DNA from: JASLBX01 sp036374175
Lineage (GTDB): Bacteria > Actinomycetota > Actinomycetes > Jiangellales > Jiangellaceae
NCBI GenBank assembly: GCA_036374175.1
Contig: DASUUH010000138.1
Span: forward strand, 1 to 34,269
Direction: 5' to 3'
Length of the DNA: 34,269 bases
Shown here: in pieces, positions 24,959 to 32,818 of the stretch
Layout of the letters: each line of letters opens with the position of its first letter
Position numbering within the stretch: the stretch's first letter is position 1
Position numbers and translations under genes: made by a program
Notes under the pieces: generated by a model
The model's input: only the letters and a program-made list of their open reading frames with translations
Told to the model about the DNA's origin: nothing
Databases searched by the model: none

Positions 24959-26149
24959 TCAGAAGAGTCCTTGCAGCCAGAAGACGAAGCGGTCCCACCA
25001 CGACCGCATAACTTCGAGATACGCCTCGCCAGTGGGGGTGGAGGTCAGCGCGGCCAGTACCGCCAGCACACCCGCGACCACGAGCAGCACCAGGCTCCAG
25101 GCGGGGATGCGGCTGCGGTACAGCCGGCTCACCCCTTTGGCATCGATCAGCTTGCCGCCGACCCGGAGCCGGGTCAGGAACGTACTTGCCATGCCGGCGC
25201 GGCCCTTGTCCAGAAACTCCACGAGGGTGTCGTGGGTGCCGACGGCCACGATCAAGCTCGCGTCCTTGTCGTCGGCGAGCAGCATCGCGACGTCTTCGCT
25301 GGTTCCTGTCGCCGGGAACACCACGCCGGTCAAGCCGAGGCGTTCGAGCCGCTCGAGGCCCGGCGCGCGGCCGTCGCGGTAGGCGTGTACGACCAGCTCC
25401 GCACCCGAATGCAACGTGCGGTCGGACACCGAATCCATGTCGCCGACGATCATGTCCGGCTTCAAGCCAGCGTCCATGAGAGCGTCGGCGCCGCCGTCCA
25501 CGCCGACCAGGACCGGCCGGTACTCGCGGATGTACGACCGGAGCATGGCGAGGTCTTCGCGGTAGTGGTAGCCGCGCACCACCACGAGGACGTGCCGGCC
25601 GTTGAACGAGGTGTCCACGTCGGGCACACCGATGCCGTCGAGCAGCAGGTCTCGCTCCTTGCGCAGGTACTCCATCGTGTTCGCGGCGAACGCCTCGATC
25701 TGCGACGAAAGCCCGCCGCGAGCGGTCTCCATCAGCTCTTCGATGCTGTGCAGGGTGTGTTCGACGCCCGTGGCCAGTTCTTCGCTCTCGCCGCCGGCCT
25801 CGCGGTAGATCACATTGCCGTCGATGCGCAGCAGGTCACCCTCTTTGACCGCGGAGAACAGATCCGCCTCGATGACGTCAAGGAGCGGGATGCCGGCTTC
25901 GAGGAGGATTTGCGGGCCGAGGTTCGGATACCGGCCGCTGACCGATTGCTGGACGTTGATCACTGCCGAGGGGGCGCATAAGACAAGTGCCTCGGCACTG
26001 ACCCGGTCGATGTCGAGGTGCTCGATGATGGCGATGTCGCCTGCGCGCAAGCGTTTGGTGAGGTCCTTGGTCCGCCGGTCCAGCCGGGCGGCGCCGCTGA
26101 CACCTGGCAGGCCGTTCGGCTTTGCTCGGCGTCGCAGCGGGTTCCTCAC
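24959..26149 (-). CDS. steA: Cytokinetic-ring protein SteA
   Basis: This 396-residue protein is similar to corynebacterial SteA and mycobacterial Rv1697. The central domain resembles thiamine pyrophosphokinase, with VDGGADALMDAGLKPDMIVG and GDMDSVSD. A C-terminal transmembrane helix (IPAWSLVLLVVAGVLAVLAA, about 348-367) is followed by a short tail ending in WLQGLF. In Corynebacterium SteA localises to the division ring with SteB. The GTG start has AGGA about 8 nt upstream. It heads the long run to the NUDIX gene and should have its own promoter in 26150-26240, as a terminator separates it from recN. Confidence 0.93.
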   Translation of the reverse strand: MRNPLRRRAKPNGLPGVSGAARLDRRTKDLTKRLRAGDIAIIEHLDIDRVSAEALVLCAPSAVINVQQSVSGRYPNLGPQILLEAGIPLLDVIEADLFSAVKEGDLLRIDGNVIYREAGGESEELATGVEHTLHSIEELMETARGGLSSQIEAFAANTMEYLRKERDLLLDGIGVPDVDTSFNGRHVLVVVRGYHYREDLAMLRSYIREYRPVLVGVDGGADALMDAGLKPDMIVGDMDSVSDRTLHSGAELVVHAYRDGRAPGLERLERLGLTGVVFPATGTSEDVAMLLADDKDASLIVAVGTHDTLVEFLDKGRAGMASTFLTRLRVGGKLIDAKGVSRLYRSRIPAWSLVLLVVAGVLAVLAALTSTPTGEAYLEVMRSWWDRFVFWLQGLF

Positions 26150-26240
26150 TGGCGAAATCCTGCCATGCTGATCCGCGCCCGCTGCCAGCAGGCCTGGTCA
26201 CGATCCCGCACGTCGCCGATCTGCCGGCAGCCGGCATGAC

Positions 26241-26268
26241 AAAACGGCCATCCCGGGCACAGGCCGTT
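26241..26268 (-). terminator. Intrinsic terminator after recN
   Basis: On the leftward strand AACGGCC (26268-26262) and GGCCGTT (26249-26243) pair around a 12-nt loop. The hairpin ends in TTTTG, with further T at 26239. It starts 10 nt past the recN stop and separates the nadK-recN transcript from steA. Confidence 0.6.
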
Positions 26269-26277
26269 CATCGGCGC

Positions 26278-28029
26278 TCAGCTCGGGCGCGCCGATGTGG
26301 TCCGGGCATCGGCGGCGGTGGCGAGTAGCTCGATCGCGTGGGCCTTGGCGGTCGCGGATCCCTCCAGCCCGGCGAGCATTCGGGACAGTTCGCGGATGCG
26401 GCCCTCTGGATCGAGCGCGGCGACCCCGCTACTGGTGATCTTTCCGTCGTCGCTCTTGACGACCCTCAGGTGCCGGTCCGCGAATGCGGCCACCTGCGGC
26501 AGATGCGTCACAACAAGTACCTGTGCCGTGCGGGCGAGCCGCGCCAGGCGGCGGCCCACCTCTACCGCGGCGGCGCCGCCTACCCCGGCGTCGACCTCGT
26601 CGAAGACAAAGGTCGGAACTGGGTCGGCACCGGCGAACACGACCTCGATCGCCAGCATCAGCCGCGACAGCTCGCCGCCGGAGGCACCCTTGTCGATCGG
26701 CCGGGGCTCGGCTCCCGCGTGTGCTGAGAAGAGCATCTCGACGTCGTCCACCCCGGTATGCCCGAAGGCCACGTCGCGGCCTGCGATGCTCAAGCCGTTG
26801 GGATCAGGCCGCTGGCTGATCGGAATGACCACCCGGGCGTGCGGCATCGCCAGGGCGCGCAGCTCATGTCCGACGGCTTCGGCGAACCGGTCGGCGGCCT
26901 CGGTGCGGGCGACGGAGAGCCGGGCCGCGAGCTCGGCCAACTCCGTGCGGAGCCGGTCGCGCTCCTGCCTCAACGCGAGGATCCGGTCGTCGTCGCCGTC
27001 CAGCTCGAGCAACCGCCTCGACGCGTGATCGGCCCACTTGAGTACCTCATCGATACTCTCGCCGTACTTGCGAGTCAGCCCGCTCAGGTCCGAGCGTCGC
27101 TGCTGCACGAAAGCAAGCCGCTCCGGGTCGGTGTCTACCCTCGCCGCGTACGACGCGAGGTCCGCGGCAACGTCCGCCAGCAGGTAGGCCGCCTCAGCGA
27201 GCCGGTTCGCCAGCTGTCCGAGCTCGGAGTCGTGGTCCTGTTGGGTCACCAGCGCTTGGCGAGCCCGCGCCACCAGACCGAGCGCGTCCACGACATCCGG
27301 GCCGGTCTCCTCGGCGGTCAGGCACTCGTGCGCTGCTTCGGCTGCGGTCCGCAAGCCGTCCGCGTGCGCCAGCCGGTCCTCCTCGGCCGCCAGCGAGGCG
27401 TCCTCGCCCGGCTGCGGTCCGATCCGCTCAATTTCTTCGAGGCCGAGCCGCAGCAGGTCAGCCTCCCGAGCCCGCTCGCGGCTCTGTGTCGTCACCTCGG
27501 TCAACTCGGCCTCGACCGCACGAAGCCGATCGAACCGTTCGGCGTAGACCGCCATCGGTTTGGCCACGGCTTCACCGGCGAACCGGTCCAGCGCGGCGCG
27601 CTGCTGGTCACCGCGGAGCAGCCGGTGCTGATCGCTTTGACCGTGGACCGCCACCAGATCTGCGGACAGTTCGGCCAGCACGCCCACCGGCACCGAACGC
27701 CCGCCCACGTGCGCACGAGACCGGCCCTCCGCCGACACGGTCCGAGACAGCAGCAGATCGCCGTCGTCGAAGTCGGCGCCCGCCTCAGCAACCCGCTCGG
27801 CGATCCGGCCGGCAGGCGGCACCCGTACCCGACCCTCGATCAGAGCGCGATCGGCCCCTGCCCGTACCGCTCCGGGATCCGCACGTCCGCCCATCAACAA
27901 CCCGAGCCCGGTCAGCACCATCGTCTTTCCGGCCCCGGTCTCGCCGGTGAGCACAGTCAAGCCCGGGCCGAGGTCAAGCTGAGCATCCTCGATCACACCC
28001 AGGCCGCGGATTCGGATCTCGCTGAACAC
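26278..28029 (-). CDS. recN: DNA repair ATPase RecN
   Basis: This 583-residue SMC-like protein acts in double-strand-break repair and recombination. The Walker A motif GETGAGKT lies near residues 29-36. Long coiled-coil arms fill the middle (about 150-360). The ABC signature is GASGGELSRLMLAIEVV, and Walker B is TFVFDEVDAGVGG. The C-terminal VLVVTHLPQVAAFADRHL is typical. The GTG start lies 9 nt after the nadK stop. The order nadK-recN is conserved in actinomycetes and firmicutes. SOS control is usual for recN, but no LexA box was recognised. Confidence 0.97.
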   Translation of the reverse strand: MFSEIRIRGLGVIEDAQLDLGPGLTVLTGETGAGKTMVLTGLGLLMGGRADPGAVRAGADRALIEGRVRVPPAGRIAERVAEAGADFDDGDLLLSRTVSAEGRSRAHVGGRSVPVGVLAELSADLVAVHGQSDQHRLLRGDQQRAALDRFAGEAVAKPMAVYAERFDRLRAVEAELTEVTTQSRERAREADLLRLGLEEIERIGPQPGEDASLAAEEDRLAHADGLRTAAEAAHECLTAEETGPDVVDALGLVARARQALVTQQDHDSELGQLANRLAEAAYLLADVAADLASYAARVDTDPERLAFVQQRRSDLSGLTRKYGESIDEVLKWADHASRRLLELDGDDDRILALRQERDRLRTELAELAARLSVARTEAADRFAEAVGHELRALAMPHARVVIPISQRPDPNGLSIAGRDVAFGHTGVDDVEMLFSAHAGAEPRPIDKGASGGELSRLMLAIEVVFAGADPVPTFVFDEVDAGVGGAAAVEVGRRLARLARTAQVLVVTHLPQVAAFADRHLRVVKSDDGKITSSGVAALDPEGRIRELSRMLAGLEGSATAKAHAIELLATAADARTTSARPS

Positions 28030-28038
28030 GTACGCAGC

Positions 28039-28947
28039 CTATGTCGAACCAGGACGCTCATACCGGGCGCCGCGCCACCCCTCGACCGGGAGGGCGAACT
28101 TGGCGACCAGCCGGTCGGTGAACGGCGGCCGGTGGAGGCGCGCCAGCCGGACCGGCTCCGCGCCGCGGCGCACTTCGACCCGCGCGCCCGGCGGCAGGTC
28201 GACCGTCCGCCGCCCGTCACACCACAGCACCGCGCCCGCCGTTTGCGGCTGGATCGTGACCGCGAGCTCCGACGACGGCCCGACGACCAACGCACGAGCG
28301 AACAGAGCGTGCGCACTGATGGGGACGATCAGCAGCGCCTCCAGATCGGGCCAGACCACCGGCCCGCCGGCACTGAATGCGTAGGCCGTCGAGCCGGTCG
28401 GCGTGGCCATCACCACGCCGTCGCAGCCCCACCGGGACAGGGCCCGGCCGTCGATTTCGGCGACCAGGTCGAGCATTCGCTCCCGGCTGGCCTTCTCGAC
28501 GCTGGCTTCGTTGAGTGCCCAGTTTGTGGCGATCACCTCGTTGTCGTGCCGGACCACCACGTCGACGGTCATGCGTTCCTCGACCTCGTAACGGCGGTCC
28601 ACGATGCGGTCCACGGTGAAACTCAGGTCGTCGCGCTCGGCTTCAGCAAGAAAGCCCACGTGGCCCAGGTTGACGCCGAGAATCGGGGTTCCCGTCGGCC
28701 GAGCCAGCTCGGCACCCCGCAGGATCGTGCCGTCTCCGCCGAGCACGATGACGAGCTCGCAGCCGCTCGCGGAGTCGGGCCCGGCCTCCACGGCGACCGC
28801 ACCGGTGCTCACCACGTCGTCGGCTTCGGCGGCCAGCACGCGCACCTCCAGGCCGGCGGCGCTGAGCAAGGCGACGGCCTCGTGTCCGACGTCCAGGGCT
28901 TCCGGGCGGCCGGTATGCGTCACGAGCAGCACCGAACGGTCACTCAT
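28039..28947 (-). CDS. nadK: NAD kinase
   Basis: NadK phosphorylates NAD to NADP. The ATP/NAD site motif VLGGDGTILRGAEL and the NLGHVGFLAE, LNEASVEK and TPTGSTAYAFSAGGPVVWP segments are all present. The frame continues upstream to 29046, but the ATG at 28947 has GAGG 8 nt before it and lies 10 nt past the tlyA stop, giving 302 residues, normal for the family. It is in the chain tlyA-nadK-recN. Confidence 0.96.
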   Translation of the reverse strand: MSDRSVLLVTHTGRPEALDVGHEAVALLSAAGLEVRVLAAEADDVVSTGAVAVEAGPDSASGCELVIVLGGDGTILRGAELARPTGTPILGVNLGHVGFLAEAERDDLSFTVDRIVDRRYEVEERMTVDVVVRHDNEVIATNWALNEASVEKASRERMLDLVAEIDGRALSRWGCDGVVMATPTGSTAYAFSAGGPVVWPDLEALLIVPISAHALFARALVVGPSSELAVTIQPQTAGAVLWCDGRRTVDLPPGARVEVRRGAEPVRLARLHRPPFTDRLVAKFALPVEGWRGARYERPGST

Positions 28948-28957
28948 GCGACGTACC

Positions 28958-29764
28958 TCATGCCGGACCCTCCTCGACGGCGCGGTCGACCATGGCGGGG
29001 TCGAGCGACGGCGCGCCCGCCCGAAGCCACAGAAAGTACTCGACATTGCCCGATGGGCCGGGCAACGGGCTGGCCGTCACCCCGAGCACACCGAGTCCAT
29101 GGGCGGCGGCAGCTTCGGCGACCGTCCGTACCGCCTCGGCACGCAACCCCGGATCGCGCACCACGCCGCCTCTGCCGACCCGATCCTTACCGACCTCGAA
29201 CTGTGGTTTGACCATCAACACCAAGTCGGCATCCGGCGTGGCACATGCGACGAGGGCGCTCATGACAACGGTCAGTGAGATGAACGACAGGTCGGCCACA
29301 ACCAGCTCGACGGGACCTCCGATCAGGTCCGCGGAGATCTCCCTGACATTCGTCCGGTCGTGGACGGTGACGCGCTCGTCCTGCCGCAGCGACCACGCAA
29401 GCTGTCCGTACCCGACGTCGACTGCGGCCACCTCGGCCGCCCCCCGGCGAAGCAACACGTCGGTGAACCCGCCGGTGGACGCGCCCGCATCCAGACAGCG
29501 CTTTCCGTGCACCGTCAAGCCGGCCGCGGTGAACGCATCGAGGGCACCGGCCAGCTTGTGCCCGCCACGGGAGACGTAGTCGTGCGGATCACCGGCATCG
29601 GTCACAACGATGGGATCAGCCGTGGTGACCCCGGTCGCCGGCTTGTTAGCCGGCCGACCACCGACGCGGACCCGTCCGTCGGATACCAGCCGCGCCGCGT
29701 GATCACGAGAGCGGGCGAGCCCCCGCCGGACCAGCTCGGCATCCAGTCGTCGCCGCGGTGGCAC
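28958..29764 (-). CDS. tlyA: rRNA 2'-O-methyltransferase TlyA
   Basis: TlyA methylates 16S and/or 23S rRNA at cytidine 2'-OH; in mycobacteria this gives capreomycin sensitivity. The N-terminal S4 domain is RRRLDAELVRRGLARSRDHA. The FtsJ-like methyltransferase domain has DAGASTGGFTDVLL for AdoMet binding. The K-D-K-E set is visible in RGGHKL, VADLSF, MVKPQF and GNVEYF. The length is 268 residues. The GTG start has GAGG 6 nt upstream. It follows the small acidic-protein gene by 8 nt. Confidence 0.96.
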   Translation of the reverse strand: MPPRRRLDAELVRRGLARSRDHAARLVSDGRVRVGGRPANKPATGVTTADPIVVTDAGDPHDYVSRGGHKLAGALDAFTAAGLTVHGKRCLDAGASTGGFTDVLLRRGAAEVAAVDVGYGQLAWSLRQDERVTVHDRTNVREISADLIGGPVELVVADLSFISLTVVMSALVACATPDADLVLMVKPQFEVGKDRVGRGGVVRDPGLRAEAVRTVAEAAAAHGLGVLGVTASPLPGPSGNVEYFLWLRAGAPSLDPAMVDRAVEEGPA

Positions 29765-29772
29765 GTTGGGCC

Positions 29773-29934
29773 TCAGTCCTCGTCCTCGGCCAAGGTGTCC
29801 TGGAGTGACCGGTGGATTGCTTCAACCACCGCGGCATGGTCATGCACCGGCGCGGTGTCGAGCTCGGCCAGCCTGCTCAGTGCCTGGTCGACCCGGTCGT
29901 CGCCGGTGGTTGCCCGCTCGTCCTGCTCGCTCAT
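29773..29934 (-). CDS. Small conserved-position acidic protein
   Basis: The preferred start is the ATG at 29934, giving 53 residues: MSEQDERATTGDDRVDQALS, then a helical segment ending in QDTLAEDED. The protein is strongly acidic, without transmembrane segments or known motifs. It fills the slot held in M. tuberculosis by the short Rv1693 between the HAD phosphatase and tlyA (from memory). Similar short proteins with a D-x-RVD-x-AL-x-RL core are common at this place in actinomycetes. A longer frame from 30033 exists but would overlap the HAD gene. Function unknown; it may be a partner of the HAD enzyme or of TlyA. Confidence 0.75.
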   Translation of the reverse strand: MSEQDERATTGDDRVDQALSRLAELDTAPVHDHAAVVEAIHRSLQDTLAEDED

Positions 29935-29960
29935 GTTCCCCAACGGTAGCGGCCCACTGC

Positions 29961-30950
29961 TCACCAACCCGCCTTTGCCAGCGCCTCGGCGACTCCATCG
30001 GGCGGCTCGTTTAGGGACCACGCGGCACCACACAAGGCACGCAGAGCGTCCAGCCGCCGCGCGTCGTCGCCTGTCTGCTCAATCGATATGCGGCCGCGGT
30101 CGACGGTGGCCGACCAGCCGCCGTACTCGGATGCCCCCGCCTTGACGTCCACGTCGCCGGGCGGGGCCAGCAAGGCTCGCAGATCCTCACCGATATAGGT
30201 CGGACGATGGTTCGCGGCGGCACGCACGATTTCGTCCGGATCGGTCACACCGGTGAACACGAGCAGACTGTCCGCACCCGCACGCTGGGCGCCCTCGATG
30301 TCGGTGTCCATCCGGTCACCGACCACCAGTGGTCGCTTGGCTGCGGTACGAAGGACAGCTTCGCGGTGCATCGGCGGTTCAGGCTTGCCCGCCACCACCG
30401 GCGCCTCGCCGGTGGTGATCTTGAGCGCCTCGACGAACGCACCGTTGCCAGGCGCCCTGCCACGAGGCGTAGGAATTGTCCAATCGAGGTTGGAGGCCAC
30501 CCACGGCAAGCCGGCCGCGATAGCGTAGGCGCCTTCGGCCAGCAGGCACCACCCGACATCGGGGTGGAAGCCTTGGACTACCGCGACTGGCTGGTCGGCA
30601 AGTTCGGCGACGGCAACCAGGCCTTGCTCGGACAACGCGTCGATCAACCCTTCGCCGCCCACGACCAGCACTCGAGACCCAGCCGGCAGCATCTCCGCGA
30701 GCAGCCGGGCAGCGGCCTGCGCTGATGTCACGACCTCGGACGGGTCGGCGCTGATGCCAAGCGAATTCAGATGGTCAGCTACCACGTGCGGCGGCCGCGC
30801 GGCGTTGTTGGTAACGAACGCCAGGCGCATTCCGCGGAGCCGGCACTCGGCCAGGGTCTGCTCGGCGTGTGGGACGGCCCCCGAGCCCACGTAAACGACG
30901 CCATCGAGATCCAGCAACGCGACATCGTAGGCCTCGGCGAGCGCAGTCAT
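29961..30950 (-). CDS. HAD-superfamily phosphatase, NagD type (possible glycerol-3-phosphate phosphatase)
   Basis: This 329-residue HAD class IIA enzyme has motif I DLDGVVYVG (nucleophile Asp near residue 14), motif II FVTNNAARPP, motif III Lys in VAGKPEPP and motif IV GDRMDTDIEGAQRAG. The cap lies between motifs II and III. The C-terminal 70 residues are an extra domain. The M. tuberculosis equivalent Rv1692 is reported as a glycerol-3-phosphate phosphatase acting in phospholipid recycling; this is inferred here by position and family. The ATG at 30950 heads the chain HAD-small protein-tlyA-nadK-recN. It is divergent from the DUF1015 gene, with 63 nt between them. Confidence 0.93.
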   Translation of the reverse strand: MTALAEAYDVALLDLDGVVYVGSGAVPHAEQTLAECRLRGMRLAFVTNNAARPPHVVADHLNSLGISADPSEVVTSAQAAARLLAEMLPAGSRVLVVGGEGLIDALSEQGLVAVAELADQPVAVVQGFHPDVGWCLLAEGAYAIAAGLPWVASNLDWTIPTPRGRAPGNGAFVEALKITTGEAPVVAGKPEPPMHREAVLRTAAKRPLVVGDRMDTDIEGAQRAGADSLLVFTGVTDPDEIVRAAANHRPTYIGEDLRALLAPPGDVDVKAGASEYGGWSATVDRGRISIEQTGDDARRLDALRALCGAAWSLNEPPDGVAEALAKAGW

Positions 30951-30996
30951 GCTCCCATCCTGTCAGTCCGTGCACCACGGCCGGAGCGTGTGTGCG

Positions 30997-31002
30997 TACG
31001 AT
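30997..31002 (+). promoter_or_regulatory. Possible -10 element for a near-leaderless DUF1015 transcript
   Basis: TACGAT fits the TANNNT -10 pattern and ends 11 nt before the ATG at 31014. Transcription would then start about 4-6 nt before the ATG, and no Shine-Dalgarno sequence precedes it. No -35 match was seen. Leaderless messages are common in actinomycetes. Confidence 0.25.
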
Positions 31003-31013
31003 GCGGACTCAAG

Positions 31014-32339
31014 ATGAGCCAACCCACCGACCGCGACCGGCCGCTGCGGCTGGCGCCCTTTCGGGCCCTGCGGTACAACCCTGCTGCGGTCGACGACCTC
31101 GGCGCCGTGACCTGCCCGCCGTACGACGTGATCGGCGCCGACCGGGTTGGAGCCTGGGAAGCGGCCGACGAGCACAACATCGTTCGACTGATCCTGCCCC
31201 GGCAGGAAGCCGGCGACAATCGCTACGTCCACGCCGCGAGCGACCTCAGGCGGTGGCTGGACGCCGGTGTGCTCGTCCGCGATGCCGAACGAGGCCTCTA
31301 CGTTTACGAGCACACCAATGGCGGTGCGGTCGCCCTGGGCCTGGTCGGAGCGATTTCCCTGCACGAGCCCGCCGAGCGCAAGGTTCTGCCGCACGAAGAC
31401 GTATTCCCCGGCCCAGTGGAGGACCGCGCTGCGCTTATGGCAGCAATGGCAGCCCAGCTGGAACCGATCCTCCTGACCTATGACGGCGGTGGACCGGCCA
31501 GTGACGTGGTAGACGAGGTGGTCACGGGAGCACCCGACATCGTGGTCCACACCTCGGACGGCGCCGAGCACCGCCTCTGGCGGATCGTCGACCCCGCTGC
31601 GCTGCGCCGAATCGCCGCCGATCTGGCCGACCGAACTGCGCTGATAGCCGATGGCCATCACCGGTACGCGGCGTACCTGAAGCTTCGGGAGCGTTCGATA
31701 CCTGGCTCTGGCACGGGGCTGGCCATGCTCGTGGACGCGCGCCGGCACCCGCTGCGGGTCGGATCCATTCACCGATCGGTCGCCGGGCTGGCCTGGCCTG
31801 CGGCCCTGGATGCGGCGCGGAAAGTGTTCGCCCACGTGGAAGTGCTCGATCCGCAGGACGCTCCGTCGCGAGCCGGATGGACTCTGGACGCTGTGCTCGC
31901 GCGCTTGGCGGACGCGAAGTCGCGCCTCGCAGCGCCCGCCTTCGCCGTGGCCGCCGACTCGCACGCAGCACTGATCGGTGCACCCGACTCCGCGGCGGTA
32001 GTGGCCAGCATGCCCCCTAACCGGTCGCAGCTGTGGCATTCGCTGGACGCCAGTGTGGCCCAGCATCTGGTACTCGAGCAGCTGTGGGGCGTCGTGGACA
32101 GTGACGCCCGCGTCGCCTACCACCACAACGCGGACGACGCGGTGGCCGCAGCCGGGGGCGGCCGCGGAGTCGCGCTGCTGCTCACGCCGCCGCGCCACGA
32201 CGATGTGCTGGCCATCGCGGCACAAGGCGAGCGAATGCCGCGGAAGTCGACGTCGTTCGGGCCCAAGCCGCGCACCGGCCTGCTCATGAGACTGCTGGGT
32301 CAACGCGACTCAGGCTCATCCGCTGAAACCGGCGGGTGA
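31014..32339 (+). CDS. DUF1015 family protein
   Basis: This 441-residue protein of the DUF1015 family (SpoIIID-unrelated, function unknown) has conserved stretches FRALRYNP, CPPYDVIG, NIVRLILP, RKVLPHEDVFPGPVEDR, ALIADGHHRYAAYLK and LWHSLDASVAQHLVLEQL. The GHHRY motif and the PPYDVI turn are the family's most invariant parts and may form an active or ligand site. The protein appears cytosolic. The ATG at 31014 is chosen because the family alignment starts at LAPFRALRY shortly after it; a longer frame from 30771 overlaps the HAD gene. Its last 40 nt overlap the convergent SSB-like gene. Confidence 0.92.
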   Translation: MSQPTDRDRPLRLAPFRALRYNPAAVDDLGAVTCPPYDVIGADRVGAWEAADEHNIVRLILPRQEAGDNRYVHAASDLRRWLDAGVLVRDAERGLYVYEHTNGGAVALGLVGAISLHEPAERKVLPHEDVFPGPVEDRAALMAAMAAQLEPILLTYDGGGPASDVVDEVVTGAPDIVVHTSDGAEHRLWRIVDPAALRRIAADLADRTALIADGHHRYAAYLKLRERSIPGSGTGLAMLVDARRHPLRVGSIHRSVAGLAWPAALDAARKVFAHVEVLDPQDAPSRAGWTLDAVLARLADAKSRLAAPAFAVAADSHAALIGAPDSAAVVASMPPNRSQLWHSLDASVAQHLVLEQLWGVVDSDARVAYHHNADDAVAAAGGGRGVALLLTPPRHDDVLAIAAQGERMPRKSTSFGPKPRTGLLMRLLGQRDSGSSAETGG

Positions 32340-32683
32340 TACAGCCGCCGCGCCTCGGTCAGTTCGACTTCGTACCGGCTCTGTGGCACGCCGTCGCCAC
32401 GCCAGAATCGTCGATGCAACGCGCCGCGCACCTCAACGACGTCGTCGGCGCACCACCGCATCACGGTGCGTTGCAGATCATTCGTCCAAGCCGCGCACGA
32501 CAGCGTGTCGGACTTCTGCCGGCGCCCACGGCCGGCGGGCGGCCGGGGCCGCTCCACGACGACCCTCACGTTCACCACCAGGTCGCCGCTGGGCAACCTG
32601 GTCTGGATGGGATCCTTGGACACTCGCCCGACCAGGTGAATCTCATTGCAGTGCTCGAGCGCCGGAACTGTCGTTGTGGTCAT
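32300..32683 (-). CDS. Small SSB-like OB-fold protein without acidic tail
   Basis: This 127-residue single-stranded-DNA-binding-like protein has the OB fold seen in NEIHLVGRVSKDPIQTRLPS, LVVNVRVVVERP, DTLSCAAWTN and VVEVRGALHRRFWRG. It lacks the Gly-rich linker and the DDDIPF-type C-terminal tip of the main SSB, ending in ADEPESR. It is therefore probably an accessory SSB that cannot recruit SSB partners. The ATG at 32683 has AGGAGGG 8 nt upstream; a longer frame from 32761 is rejected. Its 3' end overlaps the DUF1015 gene by 40 nt tail-to-tail. Confidence 0.88.
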   Translation of the reverse strand: MTTTTVPALEHCNEIHLVGRVSKDPIQTRLPSGDLVVNVRVVVERPRPPAGRGRRQKSDTLSCAAWTNDLQRTVMRWCADDVVEVRGALHRRFWRGDGVPQSRYEVELTEARRLYHPPVSADEPESR

Positions 32684-32771
32684 GGTCGCCGCCCTCCTGG
32701 CGATCGTCGCAGGGCTGATGCCCTTCCATGATCGCGGCCAGCGCGGGCGAGATCGGATCACGAGTGCAATC

Positions 32772-32780
32772 TGTGGATAA
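32772..32780. promoter_or_regulatory. Perfect DnaA-box-like site
   Basis: TGTGGATAA is the reverse complement of TTATCCACA, the E. coli-type DnaA box. It lies 89-97 nt upstream of the SSB-like start, in the gap after the TPR-like gene. The usual Streptomyces and Mycobacterium box is TTGTCCACA, so binding is plausible but not certain. Confidence 0.45.
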
Positions 32781-32800
32781 CTACTGGCGAGCGTGCAGGA

Positions 32801-32809
32801 TGTGGATGA
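32801..32809. promoter_or_regulatory. Second DnaA-box-like site, one mismatch
   Basis: TGTGGATGA differs from the neighbouring box by one base. It has the same orientation and lies 29 nt further upstream of the SSB-like gene, about three helical turns away. It ends 10 nt before the TPR-like gene stop. Confidence 0.35.
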
Positions 32810-32818
32810 CCGTCAGCG

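Noticed and set aside
26758..29211. Rightward 817-residue open frame
   Set aside because: It is antisense to recN, nadK and tlyA, which have full family motifs. The translation is Arg/Gln/His-rich, as expected for a shadow in G+C-rich DNA.
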